From 2-01-FULL-45-10 sp964433975 (GTDB lineage Bacteria > Omnitrophota > Gorgyraeia > 2-01-FULL-45-10): a stretch of DNA of 12,980 bases. The stretch spans positions 1-12,980 of the forward strand of contig CAYSSS010000037.1 in assembly GCA_964433975.1 (NCBI GenBank). Direction: 5' to 3'. The notes beneath the pieces are model-generated. The model worked only from the letters and a program-made list of their open reading frames with translations. It was not told the DNA's origin and searched no databases. The position numbers were made by a program, and so were the translations under genes. Shown here in pieces: positions 1-7,718 of this stretch. The stretch's first letter is position 1; every line of letters starts with the position of its first letter.

Positions 1-1
1 A

Positions 2-22
2 TTCGCGAAACGTAAACCGTAG
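2..22 (+). CDS. Possible last codons of an upstream gene (UvrD/PcrA-type helicase tail?)
   Basis: One frame at the left edge reads FAKRKP followed by a TAG stop at 20-22. PcrA/UvrD helicases often end in a short Phe/Tyr-Ala-Lys tail of this kind. A pcrA-(ligA)-gatCAB gene order is known in several bacteria, so the identity is plausible. Six codons cannot establish it. The other two forward frames near the edge are also uninformative: one stops at 13-15, the other stays open to a TGA at 120-122 but resembles nothing. This is only a hint about what lies to the left. Confidence 0.2.
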   Translation, partial: FAKRKP

Positions 23-133
23 CACACGGCAAAAAATTTCAGGCCGCGAACAAAGACCTGGAGTATTGGCAGGGCGATGTTGGTGCGAGCGGGGCAATCG
101 AGTATTGCGTTGCTTGCTTTGAGTCTGTAAAAA
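23..133. other. Unassigned leader region upstream of gatC
   Basis: I see no convincing gene, tRNA or terminator here. One + frame is open from 16 to a TAA at 157-159, but it has no usable start codon and overlaps the promoter. On the minus strand the open frames lie across gatC and look like shadows. There is no T-arm-like motif or CCA end on either strand. Confidence 0.4.
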
Positions 134-167
134 TTGACAAAGCCAGATTCGTGTGGTAACTTATACT
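134..167 (+). promoter_or_regulatory. Probable sigma-70-type promoter of the gatC operon, with ambiguous -10
   Basis: A perfect -35 hexamer TTGACA lies at 134-139. The best -10 hexamer, TATACT at 162-167, is 22 bases away, which is too far. TAACTT at 157-162 is 17 bases away and preceded by TGG (an extended -10 pattern), but matches the consensus poorly. The -10 area carries a tandem near-duplication, ACTTAT/ACTTAA at 159-170. The -35 match and its place just before a long co-directional gene run support a promoter. Which -10 is used cannot be decided by eye. Confidence 0.5.
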
Positions 168-185
168 TAAGTAAGGGCTTATATC

Positions 186-482
186 ATGAAGATAGATAAA
201 AAGGCCGTCACAAAAGTCGCTCTTCTTTCGAGATTGGAATTGGACGATCGGGAGAGCGAGCTCTATTCGACCCAATTAGCCGCTATATTGTCATATATAG
301 ACAAATTGAACGAGGTCGATACCGCAAACGTCTTGCCCACAAGCCATGTCTTGCCTACGCTCAAGAACGTATTCAGAAAAGATTCTCTTAAAAGTTCTCT
401 TGATGTAACCGATGTCCTGAGTAACGCGCCGTCCAGGGAAGGCGATTTTTTTCGGGTTCCGCAGGTCATAGAGGGGAAGTAG
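186..482 (+). CDS. gatC: Asp-tRNA(Asn)/Glu-tRNA(Gln) amidotransferase subunit C
   Basis: GatC is the small subunit of the cytoplasmic GatCAB complex, which converts Glu-tRNA(Gln) to Gln-tRNA(Gln), and Asp-tRNA(Asn) to Asn-tRNA(Asn) where needed. It wraps around GatA and helps hold GatA to GatB. The 98-residue length is normal for the family. The N-terminus has the usual pattern (V7, A12, L16-L19, then a helix through residue 44). The C-terminus carries the hallmark stretch REGDFFRVPQVIE at 84-96. The ATG start has a modest Shine-Dalgarno match (TAAGGG at 172-177, 8-base spacer). gatA starts on the very next base after the stop, so the two are surely cotranscribed. Confidence 0.96.
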   Translation: MKIDKKAVTKVALLSRLELDDRESELYSTQLAAILSYIDKLNEVDTANVLPTSHVLPTLKNVFRKDSLKSSLDVTDVLSNAPSREGDFFRVPQVIEGK

Positions 483-1919
483 ATGGAGAACCTTTATTCG
501 CTGACCGCCCACGAACTGAAGGAAAAAATAGACAAGTTCAGCCTGGCCCCCTCCAGCATCCTCGATTCACTCTTCGAAAGGATAGCATCTCTCGATGAAA
601 AGATAAAGGCGTTCGTCTCTTTGAACAAGCGCGCTGCTTCCGCGATTCCGGAAAATAAGGCCGGAAAGTTATATGGCATTCCTATTCTTGTAAAAGATAA
701 CATCTGCGTCAAGGGCGAAGCCACAACGTGCGCGTCCAGGATACTCGAAGGATTCAAGCCGCCGTATGACGCTACGGTCATAAAAAAGCTCAAATCCGAA
801 GGCGCCGTTCTGATAGGGAAAGCCAATATGGATGAATTCGCCTTCGGGTCATCCTGCGAAACTTCCTGTTACGGCCCCACAAGAAATCCCTGGGATACGG
901 ACAGGATACCGGGCGGCTCAAGCGGAGGTTCTGCAGCGGCGGTGGCCAGCGACCAGACAATTCTGGCGCTCGGCTCCGATACCGGCGGATCGATCAGGCA
1001 GCCGGCCAGCCTCTGCGGGGTTGTGGGCCTGAAGCCCACATACGGGAGGGTCTCCAGGTACGGACTTATTGCCTTTGCTTCAAGCCTCGACCAGATAGGG
1101 CCGATCACAAAAGACGTGAGGGACGCGGCGCTTGTGATGAATGTTATTGCAGGATACGACGAGATGGATTCAACGTGCGTTGATATGCCCGTTCCCGATT
1201 ACACCAAGTCGCTCGTCAGCGATGTCAAAGGTTTGAGGGTGGGGGTTCCGAAAGAGTATTTTATCAAAGGGATAGACAAAGAGGTCGAGGCTAGTGTGCG
1301 CGCCGCGATCGATATCCTGAAAGATCTGGGCGCCGAGATCGTGGATATAACGCTGCCTCACACGCAATACGCCGTAAGCACGTATTATATCGTCGCCCCC
1401 GCTGAGGCCAGTTCCAATCTGGCGCGGTTCGACGGCGTGCAGTACGGACACAGGTCCCGGGACTCAAAGGACCTGATAGATATGTACATCAAGACGCGCT
1501 CAACCGGATTCGGCAACGAGGCCAAGAGAAGGATACTTCTGGGGACATATTGCCTCTCCACGGGTTATTACGACGCCTATTATCTGAAGGCTCAAAAGGT
1601 GAGGACGAGGATAAAAGAGGATTTTGACAGCGCGTTCAAGCTGTGTGATCTTATAGTCACTCCTACAACGCCGACCCCGGCGTTCAAGATCGGCGAGAAG
1701 ACCGAGGACCCGCTCAGCATGTACCTATCCGATATATTCACCATCTCCGCGAATCTGGCGGGGCTGCCTGCTATATCTATCCCTTGCGGATTCTCCGAGG
1801 AATCTCTGCCTATAGGACTGCATATGCTTGCCAGGCCATTCGGGGAAGAGACGCTCTTCAGGGCGGCATATGCCTTTGAGCGGAGGACGGATCATCACAA
1901 ACGAAAGCCTAAGCTGTGA
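483..1919 (+). CDS. gatA: Asp-tRNA(Asn)/Glu-tRNA(Gln) amidotransferase subunit A
   Basis: GatA is the glutaminase subunit of GatCAB. It is an amidase-signature enzyme that frees ammonia from glutamine and channels it to GatB. All three catalytic residues of the Ser-cisSer-Lys triad are visible: K71 in ILVKDN, the cis-serine S146 in GGSSGGSAAA and the nucleophile S170 in DTGGSIRQP. The 75- and 24-residue spacings match characterised GatA enzymes. The conserved core continues through GVVGLKPTYGRVSRYG and the C-terminal LPIGLHMLARPF segment. At 478 residues it is full length and should be active. Its stop overlaps the gatB start (GTGA at 1916-1919), indicating translational coupling. Having gatCAB suggests the organism makes Gln-tRNA(Gln) and/or Asn-tRNA(Asn) indirectly. 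Confidence 0.98.
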   Translation: MENLYSLTAHELKEKIDKFSLAPSSILDSLFERIASLDEKIKAFVSLNKRAASAIPENKAGKLYGIPILVKDNICVKGEATTCASRILEGFKPPYDATVIKKLKSEGAVLIGKANMDEFAFGSSCETSCYGPTRNPWDTDRIPGGSSGGSAAAVASDQTILALGSDTGGSIRQPASLCGVVGLKPTYGRVSRYGLIAFASSLDQIGPITKDVRDAALVMNVIAGYDEMDSTCVDMPVPDYTKSLVSDVKGLRVGVPKEYFIKGIDKEVEASVRAAIDILKDLGAEIVDITLPHTQYAVSTYYIVAPAEASSNLARFDGVQYGHRSRDSKDLIDMYIKTRSTGFGNEAKRRILLGTYCLSTGYYDAYYLKAQKVRTRIKEDFDSAFKLCDLIVTPTTPTPAFKIGEKTEDPLSMYLSDIFTISANLAGLPAISIPCGFSEESLPIGLHMLARPFGEETLFRAAYAFERRTDHHKRKPKL

Positions 1920-3355
1920 CGGCCAAATACGAAACGGTTATAGGATTAGAGGTCCACCTGCAGCTAGAGACAGAGACCAAGGCATTCTGCGGGTGCTCCA
2001 CGGAATTCGGCAAGCCGCCGAACAGCCACACCTGCCCGGTATGCCTGGGGTTTCCCGGGTCGCTGCCGGTCCTGAATGAGAAAGCATTTTTGTATTCGAT
2101 AAAAGTGGCGCTCGCCCTTAACTGTAAGATACAGGATACGATAAAGTTCGATAGAAAAAATTATTACTACCCGGACCTCCCGAAGAATTTTCAGATATCC
2201 CAGTTTGATATGCCTCTTTCATACGACGGGTTTGTAGATCCCTTTTCAGGGAGCCTGGACGCGAAGAGGGTGCATATAAAACGCGTTCATCTGGAAGAGG
2301 ATGCCGGCAAATTAATACATCCCGCCAAGGAGAGCTACAGTCTTGTGGACTTTAACAGGGCCGGCATGCCGCTTTTGGAGATAGTTACCGAGCCCGACAT
2401 TAATTCTCCGCAAGAAGCTTACGATTATCTCACGGCTCTAAAATCTATCCTGCAGTATCTGAGAGTTTCTGATTGCGACATGGAGAAGGGCAGCCTGCGT
2501 TGTGACGCTAATATCTCAATAAGGAAAGCGGGTGAAAAAGAGCTGGGAGTCAAGGTGGAAGTTAAAAATATGAACTCTTTCAGGTGGGTCAGGGAGGCCC
2601 TCTCTTTCGAGGCAAAGAGGCAGATAGCGCTCGCCGAAGCCGGGGAGAGAATAATTCAGGAGACGAGGCTCTGGGACGCTCAAAAGCTTGTCACCTTGCC
2701 CATGAGATCAAAAGAAGAGGCGCATGACTATCGTTATTTTCCGGAGCCGGACCTCGTTCCGTTCATCGTGGATAAGAAGATCATAGACAGGATCGAAAAG
2801 GAGCTGCCCGAACTTCCCCGGGAGCGCGCCGGCAGGTTTACCAGAGACTACGGCCTTTCCGAATACGACGCCCGCGTCCTTACCGGTCAGGTAGACTTAG
2901 CGGACTATTTCGAGAAGTGCGCCAATATATACGCGAACAGGAAGACGTTAACGACCTGGATCAACGGTGATATCGCGGCGCAGATGAATGCCAGGAAAGT
3001 GAATATAGTGGGGCTGGGTATAGAGCCGAAAGATCTCGTTGAGCTATTGAAGATGATAGACGGCCAGTCGATCAGCGGCAAGATGGCCAAAGATGTCTTG
3101 CTCGGGATGATAGATACCAAAAAAAGCGCCGGCGAGATAGTGAGCTCCAAGGGGCTTTCGCAGGTCAGCGACAAGGATAAGATAGAAGAGGCCGTAAAGG
3201 ACGTTCTCGCCAAGAACGAAAAATCCGTGAACGACTATAAAGGCGGCAAGAAGACCGCCATAACGTTTCTTATCGGGCAGATCATGAAGCAGACCAAAGG
3301 CAAGGCCAATCCGGCTGTGGTTAACGATGTGCTGAAAAAGCACCTGGGGGAATAG
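1916..3355 (+). CDS. gatB: Asp-tRNA(Asn)/Glu-tRNA(Gln) amidotransferase subunit B
   Basis: GatB binds the misacylated tRNA, activates the Glu or Asp carboxyl with ATP and performs the transamidation. The N-terminus shows the family signature YETVIGLEVHLQL at residues 5-17. Four zinc-ligand cysteines follow at C25, C27, C40 and C43 (CGC...CPVC). The kinase-like catalytic core includes DFNRAGMPLLEIVTEPD and CDANISIR. The tail from about 330 to the end is the helical, YqeY-like tRNA-binding domain, ending VNDVLKKHLGE. The start is a GTG within a 4-base overlap with the gatA stop, so expression probably depends on coupling; no strong Shine-Dalgarno is seen. The 479-residue length is typical and nothing appears truncated. 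Confidence 0.98.
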   Translation: MTAKYETVIGLEVHLQLETETKAFCGCSTEFGKPPNSHTCPVCLGFPGSLPVLNEKAFLYSIKVALALNCKIQDTIKFDRKNYYYPDLPKNFQISQFDMPLSYDGFVDPFSGSLDAKRVHIKRVHLEEDAGKLIHPAKESYSLVDFNRAGMPLLEIVTEPDINSPQEAYDYLTALKSILQYLRVSDCDMEKGSLRCDANISIRKAGEKELGVKVEVKNMNSFRWVREALSFEAKRQIALAEAGERIIQETRLWDAQKLVTLPMRSKEEAHDYRYFPEPDLVPFIVDKKIIDRIEKELPELPRERAGRFTRDYGLSEYDARVLTGQVDLADYFEKCANIYANRKTLTTWINGDIAAQMNARKVNIVGLGIEPKDLVELLKMIDGQSISGKMAKDVLLGMIDTKKSAGEIVSSKGLSQVSDKDKIEEAVKDVLAKNEKSVNDYKGGKKTAITFLIGQIMKQTKGKANPAVVNDVLKKHLGE

Positions 3356-3360
3356 CTTTG

Positions 3361-4635
3361 ATGAAGAGAGCCAGGATAGTTTTTCTTATCGCAGCGGTAA
3401 TGCTCGTATCTTCTTTGACGATGGGCGCGCATGAAGCTCCTAAAGGGGCTAAATTACAATCTAAGGAAGATCTCTATAATCAGATCGAGCTCTTTTCGGA
3501 CGCCGTCAGCGCCATAAGAAGCGAATACGTTAGTGAGGTGGATTCCAAGGAATTGATGTACGGCGCGTTGAGGGGAATGCTCTCTTCGCTCGACGACTTC
3601 AGCCAGTTTATGGATCATGACGAGTACGTGGAGCTGACTTCGGAGGCCAAAGGTGAGTTCGGGGGCATAGGTGTAGAGATCACCCTGAAAGACGGAATAA
3701 TTACGGTGATAACCCCGATGGCCGGCACTCCCGCTGAATCGGCCGGCATAAAACCGGGTGATAAGATCGTGAGGATAAACGGAAAGACGACCAAAGATAT
3801 ACGTTTAAGCGAGGCCGTAAAGATCATGCGCGGCGAGCCGGGCACGCAGATAACTCTCACCGTTTGGAGAGAGAAGGAAGAGAAGGTCCTGGATATATCC
3901 ATAAAGAGGGCCAGGATAAAGATCAACAGCATAAAGGACGCTTATCTTATAGAGGGCAAGATCGGATATATCCGTCTGGTAGAATTTCAGGAAAAGTGCG
4001 CGCGCGAACTGGAAGCGGCTCTCAAGAAGCTGGAAGGAGAGGGGATGGATTCACTGATACTGGACCTGAGGAACAATCCCGGAGGCCTTCTCGAGTCCGC
4101 GATAGATGTGTCGGAGAAGTTCCTGCCTAAGGATGAGGTCATAGTGTCGACAAAGAGCAGGAACCCCGCTCAAGATGCCGTATACAGATCGAAGGGCGTT
4201 CTAACGCATCCGTCCTGGCCGCTTATAGTCCTGGTCAATGAGGGTTCCGCGAGCGCCGCGGAGATAGTAGCGGGTGCTATACAGGATAATAAGCGGGGCG
4301 TTATACTGGGCGCCAAGACTTTCGGTAAGGCCTCTGTACAGACCGTCATCCCGTTGAAGGACAATTCCGCCCTGAGGCTTACCACCGCTTCTTATTTTAC
4401 GCCGAGCGGCAAATCGATAAGTAAACAAGGAGTTATTCCCGACGTAGCGGTTGATCTCGAGGAGCCGAAGGAGAGGAAGAAGAACTTGTCTGACATATTC
4501 GAAAAGATAGATGACGGCAATAAAGAGGTGAAGAGAGGGCCGAAGGTTTCCAGGCCGAAAGAGGCCGTTGAGCGGGATAACCAGCTCGAGCGCGCCGTAG
4601 ATCTGATGAAAGCTATAAAGGTTTATCAAAGATGA
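3361..4635 (+). CDS. CtpA-like C-terminal processing protease (S41 family)
   Basis: This is an exported serine protease of the CtpA/CtpB/Prc type. Such enzymes trim or degrade envelope proteins, often murein hydrolases. Residues 1-23 form a signal peptide or membrane anchor. A PDZ domain spans about 100-186 (GGIGVEI; AESAGIKPGDKIVRING), and the S41 protease core about 195-365. By alignment with B. subtilis CtpB spacing the catalytic residues are S298 (in GSASAAEI), K323 and Q327 (in FGKASVQ). The charged tail after 365 is unlike the core and may be disordered. ATG at 3361 was chosen; a TTG one codon upstream is also possible. The gene follows gatB by 5 bases and overlaps the next gene (ATGA). 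A downstream deacetylase is a recurrent partner in envelope loci of other bacteria (envC-ctpA-deacetylase), but no envC is seen here. Confidence 0.94.
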   Translation: MKRARIVFLIAAVMLVSSLTMGAHEAPKGAKLQSKEDLYNQIELFSDAVSAIRSEYVSEVDSKELMYGALRGMLSSLDDFSQFMDHDEYVELTSEAKGEFGGIGVEITLKDGIITVITPMAGTPAESAGIKPGDKIVRINGKTTKDIRLSEAVKIMRGEPGTQITLTVWREKEEKVLDISIKRARIKINSIKDAYLIEGKIGYIRLVEFQEKCARELEAALKKLEGEGMDSLILDLRNNPGGLLESAIDVSEKFLPKDEVIVSTKSRNPAQDAVYRSKGVLTHPSWPLIVLVNEGSASAAEIVAGAIQDNKRGVILGAKTFGKASVQTVIPLKDNSALRLTTASYFTPSGKSISKQGVIPDVAVDLEEPKERKKNLSDIFEKIDDGNKEVKRGPKVSRPKEAVERDNQLERAVDLMKAIKVYQR

Positions 4636-5468
4636 GGACCAAGATAGTTTTAGCGCTGGTTACCATAGGACTTGTGATCGGCATCGCCTTCATATTTTGG
4701 AGATCCTCTCATGTGCCGAAGAGGAAGATAATTGTATTAAAGAAGGCGCCCGTTGCGAAGGCGGTTGTAAGAAAGAGAAGATTTCCCGCAATACAGAAGA
4801 AATATAACAATCCAAGGGTGGCTATAGTTATAGATGATTTCGGATACAATATGAATAATCTCGAACGCCTCTTTGCCGTAAAGAGAGCCGTTACTTTTTC
4901 TGTGCTGCCGAACCTGCCGTACTCTAAGAGGATAGCTTCTCTAGCCTCTTCTAAAAGGTACGAGGTGATCCTGCATCTTCCGTTGGAATCTAACGATAAG
5001 GACGCGCCTGCCGAGGCGGGCACCATAAGGACCGACATGGATGAAAAAGAGATATTGGCGCTGCTCGGGAAGGATATAGCGAGCGTTCCCGGAGTGAAAG
5101 GCGTATCCAACCATCAAGGCTCAAAAGCTACGGAGGACGGGTACACCATGAATGTCGTCTTGTCCGGTCTCAAGAAGAGGTCTCTCTACTTTTTCGACAG
5201 TCTCGTTACCGACAAATCGATATGCGGCGAAGCAGCGGCGCAAGCGGGGGTGCCGTATGCCAAGAGAGGTATATTTTTGGATAATGAGAATAACCCGGAG
5301 TATATCGAGAAACAGATGCTATCTTTGCGGAAGATGGCATTTAAATACGGCTCCGTTATCGCGGTCTGTCACGACAGGAAAAACACAATAAACGTTTTAA
5401 GCAAGATGATGCCGGAGCTCGCTGGTGAGGGGATAGAGTTCGTATACCTCTCGGAGATGGTAAAATAA
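4632..5468 (+). CDS. Divergent polysaccharide deacetylase family protein
   Basis: This protein belongs to the divergent polysaccharide deacetylase family (formerly DUF610, YibQ-like). An N-terminal membrane anchor (residues 4-23) and a basic linker (27-58) precede the periplasmic catalytic-type domain. Family motifs are visible in order: IDDFG at 67-71, LHLPLE at 114-119, NHQGS at 160-164 (NHMGS is more usual), FFDS at 187-190, FLDN at 215-218 and CHDRK at 246-250. The real substrate of this family is poorly defined; a link to peptidoglycan or envelope polysaccharide is inferred from fold and context. Translation is coupled to the upstream ctpA-like gene through an ATGA overlap, and tsaD starts one base after the stop. 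The family is certain, the enzymatic activity is not. Confidence 0.9.
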   Translation: MRTKIVLALVTIGLVIGIAFIFWRSSHVPKRKIIVLKKAPVAKAVVRKRRFPAIQKKYNNPRVAIVIDDFGYNMNNLERLFAVKRAVTFSVLPNLPYSKRIASLASSKRYEVILHLPLESNDKDAPAEAGTIRTDMDEKEILALLGKDIASVPGVKGVSNHQGSKATEDGYTMNVVLSGLKKRSLYFFDSLVTDKSICGEAAAQAGVPYAKRGIFLDNENNPEYIEKQMLSLRKMAFKYGSVIAVCHDRKNTINVLSKMMPELAGEGIEFVYLSEMVK

Positions 5469-5469
5469 G

Positions 5470-6507
5470 ATGCTGACATTAGGCATAGAGACTTCCTGTG
5501 ATGAGACGAGCGTTTCGGTTACCGAGGGCAGAGAGGTTCTTTCAAATATAGTATCGTCAAGCGTGCACCTTCATAAGAAATACGGAGGCGTGGTGCCGGA
5601 GATAGCTTCGAGATTTCATGTCGAGTACATACTTGAGGTGCTCGACAAGGCGCTCGAAAGTTCCGGCAAGCGCCTGGAAGAGATAGAGCTTATCGCGGTA
5701 ACTAACGGCCCCGGGCTCGTGGGCGCTCTTCTTACGGGCGTATCATTGGCGAAATCCTTAAGCCTATCTTTACGGGTGCCGATGATAGGAGTAAACCACG
5801 TTCTTTCTCATCTATACAGCGCGTTCTTAAGCGAAGGAGAGACGCCTGCATTTCCTTTTGTCGGGCTCGTCGTTTCAGGCGGGCATACCGCGCTATTCTA
5901 CTGCCGGGACAGCTTCAGGCAGAAGCTCCTCTCCCAGACGCAGGACGACGCGGCCGGCGAGGCCTTCGACAAAGTGTCTAAGATATTAGGGCTTGGATAT
6001 CCGGGCGGGCCCGTGGTAGAAGAGGCGGCAAAACTTTCCAAAAACAGAGAAAGGGTGAAGTTGCCGAAAACGTTCCTGGGTGCAAATTCTCTGGATTTCA
6101 GTTTCAGCGGTATCAAGACCGCGGTACTGTACTACGTGAGGAATAGCGAAAAGTCGATGGTCGGTGGTACAGGGCCCTTGGATAAGCTCCTGGTGCGTGA
6201 TATATGCTACTCGTTCCAGGAGATTGTCATAGATGAGTTGGTAGAAAAAGCAATACGTGCGGCCGTACTGCACAAGGTTAAGAAGATAATAGTGGGCGGA
6301 GGGGTCGCGGCCAATACCAGATTAAGAGAAAAGTTTGCCGATGCCGCGAGATTTTCAGGAGGCATTAAAATCCTCTTTCCCGCGAAGGCGTACTGCATGG
6401 ATAATGCCGCCATGGTCGGAGTTCTTGGAGAAGAGTTGTATAAAAGAGGGCAACGGTCGGACCTTTATTTGAGCGTCGAGCCCAATCTGGAGGTGGCGAG
6501 TGCTTAA
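5470..6507 (+). CDS. tsaD: tRNA N6-adenosine threonylcarbamoyltransferase
   Basis: TsaD (formerly Gcp/YgjD) transfers the threonylcarbamoyl group from threonylcarbamoyl-AMP to A37 of ANN-decoding tRNAs, making t6A, together with TsaB and TsaE. It is a universal ASKHA-fold protein. The metal-binding residues are visible: H110 and H114 in NHVLSH and D311 in MDNAAM, matching H111, H115 and D300 of the E. coli enzyme. Other hallmarks are LGIETSCDETS at 4-14, VVSGGHT at 134-140, FSFSGIKTA at 210-218 and VGGGVAAN at 275-282. Its 345 residues are the normal length. tsaB and tsaE are not in this window. The 3' end overlaps the mgtC-like gene by 8 bases and also holds that gene's Shine-Dalgarno site. 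Confidence 0.97.
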   Translation: MLTLGIETSCDETSVSVTEGREVLSNIVSSSVHLHKKYGGVVPEIASRFHVEYILEVLDKALESSGKRLEEIELIAVTNGPGLVGALLTGVSLAKSLSLSLRVPMIGVNHVLSHLYSAFLSEGETPAFPFVGLVVSGGHTALFYCRDSFRQKLLSQTQDDAAGEAFDKVSKILGLGYPGGPVVEEAAKLSKNRERVKLPKTFLGANSLDFSFSGIKTAVLYYVRNSEKSMVGGTGPLDKLLVRDICYSFQEIVIDELVEKAIRAAVLHKVKKIIVGGGVAANTRLREKFADAARFSGGIKILFPAKAYCMDNAAMVGVLGEELYKRGQRSDLYLSVEPNLEVASA

Positions 6508-7171
6508 CGAATGGATAATCGTATTTCGCCTGGTCTTGTCGGCGATCCTGAGCGGAGTGGTCGGTTTTGAAAGAGAGTTCCATGGAAGGGCCGCGGGTTT
6601 CAGGACCCATATTCTCTTATGCGTTGGCTCAACGCTGATAATGCTCACGTCTATTCATATATTCGACGTCTACTCCAACAGGGTGCTCATAGATCCCGCC
6701 AGGCTCGCCGCCGGGGTCGTAACGGGCATAGGGTTCATGGGCGCGGGAACGATAATGCGGTACAAGGCCTCAGTGAGAGGTCTTACAACTGCCACAAGCC
6801 TTTGGGTTGTCGCCGGAGTCGGGCTTGCCGTCGGATCGGGATTGTATTTCGGCGCCATCGTAACGACTCTTATAGCCGTGATCGCTTTAATGTTCTTTTC
6901 CAGGCTGGAACATGTTATGATACGTAAGAATTGGTACAAGACGGTCATTATAGAGACGAAAGACGGCCTGGAGCAGTTGAAGAAGATAAGACAGACGCTC
7001 TCCGAATACGGAAGCGAGATCAATGACCTCGAAGCCGATCGGTCGGCGGATGGGACGCATATGATATTAAAGTTCGGCCTTAAGCTCACCACAAATCTTC
7101 ATAACGCGCAGCTGATAGAGGATATCGCCCGCCTGGAGGGCGTCAAGAGTGTTAAGTGGGAAGCGGACTAA
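6500..7171 (+). CDS. MgtC/SapB family membrane protein
   Basis: This is an inner-membrane protein of the MgtC/SapB family. Members have been linked to Mg2+ limitation, acid stress, ATP synthase control and virulence, but the basic function remains debated. The family pattern is clear: GFEREFHGRAAGFRTH at 22-37, DPARLAAGVVTGIGFMGAGT at 65-84 and VRGLTTATSLWV at 92-103. About five hydrophobic segments lie between 4 and 134. A soluble C-terminal domain (about 145-223) resembles the ACT-like tail of longer MgtC proteins. The GTG start at 6500 is supported by a strong GGAGGTG at 6489-6495, six bases upstream (counted from GGAGG). No RNA element resembling an Mg2+ sensor leader is present: the gene begins inside tsaD, so it is regulated with the operon. 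Confidence 0.92.
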   Translation: MLNEWIIVFRLVLSAILSGVVGFEREFHGRAAGFRTHILLCVGSTLIMLTSIHIFDVYSNRVLIDPARLAAGVVTGIGFMGAGTIMRYKASVRGLTTATSLWVVAGVGLAVGSGLYFGAIVTTLIAVIALMFFSRLEHVMIRKNWYKTVIIETKDGLEQLKKIRQTLSEYGSEINDLEADRSADGTHMILKFGLKLTTNLHNAQLIEDIARLEGVKSVKWEAD

Positions 7172-7173
7172 AG

Positions 7174-7180
7174 AAGGAGG
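7174..7180 (+). promoter_or_regulatory. Very strong ribosome binding site for the bactofilin gene
   Basis: AAGGAGG, followed by TG, lies in the 15-base gap after the mgtC-like stop. It is six bases before ATG 7187 and nine before ATG 7190. It is the best Shine-Dalgarno match inside the operon, as expected for an abundant structural protein. Both adjacent ATGs are usable. Confidence 0.8.
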
Positions 7181-7186
7181 TGCTTT

Positions 7187-7717
7187 ATGATGGCGAGAAG
7201 GGATAAGAAGGGCGAGACCGAAAAGGTTCTCGATGTAGACGCTTCGATGCAGGGAACTCTCATCTTCAAGGATTATGTTAACCTGAAGATCAATGGGACG
7301 TTTGAGGGCGTATTGAATACGAAAGGTAACCTTATGATCGGCGAGCAGGCGGTAGTCAATGCCGACATAACGGGGGAGTCGATTGTGATAGCGGGTACTG
7401 TGAACGGAAACATAACCGCTGCCAAGGACCTGAAACTGATATCGCCGGCCCGGGTTATCGGAGATATCCGCTCGCCGCTCTTAAGCATAGCCGAGGGCGC
7501 CGTATTTGAAGGTCATTCGAAGATGCTGAATAAAGCGGACGATTCGCCGAATAGCATCATGACGCCGGATGATCTCGCCAAGTACCTGGAGGTCGAGACT
7601 ACCCTGGTTCATGAATGGGCCAGCTCCGGAAAGCTGCCCGGAACCAAAAGTGGCGACGCCTGGAGATTCGAGCGCGCGAAGATAGACGAGTGGGTAGCCC
7701 AGGGGAAGATAAAATAA
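7187..7717 (+). CDS. Bactofilin fused to an excisionase/MerR-type helix-turn-helix domain
   Basis: Residues 14-112 form a bactofilin (polymer-forming cytoskeletal) domain. Short beta-helix turns such as GTFEGVL, GTVNGNI and IGDIRSPLLSIAEGAVFEGH end at the diagnostic EGAVFEG. Bactofilins self-assemble without nucleotide into filaments that organise cell shape, wall enzymes or chromosome-partition factors. After a short linker, residues 124-174 carry a complete HTH_17 (excisionase/MerR-like) domain: MTPDDLAKYLEVETTLVHEW, then SGKLPGTKSGDAWRF and IDEWV. It is one uninterrupted frame, so this is a true fusion and not two genes. Ordinary bactofilins end in short disordered tails, so the DNA-binding-type tail is unusual. 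The next gene, one base away, encodes a second copy of this domain with a membrane anchor. DNA binding is inferred from fold only; the domain may instead bind protein. Confidence 0.9.
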   Translation: MMARRDKKGETEKVLDVDASMQGTLIFKDYVNLKINGTFEGVLNTKGNLMIGEQAVVNADITGESIVIAGTVNGNITAAKDLKLISPARVIGDIRSPLLSIAEGAVFEGHSKMLNKADDSPNSIMTPDDLAKYLEVETTLVHEWASSGKLPGTKSGDAWRFERAKIDEWVAQGKIK

Positions 7718-7718
7718 G

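Noticed and set aside
16..159. Open + frame of 47 codons before gatC
   Set aside because: It has no start codon except a GTG two codons before its stop, it overlaps the promoter, and the residues resemble no family I know. An open run of this length is not rare by chance.
39..275. Minus-strand frames across the window, such as 39-275, 494-826, 4709-5110 and 10261-10725
   Set aside because: They lie opposite well-supported genes or the gatC promoter region, have no recognisable domains and show low-complexity Ser/Leu-rich translations typical of antisense shadows.
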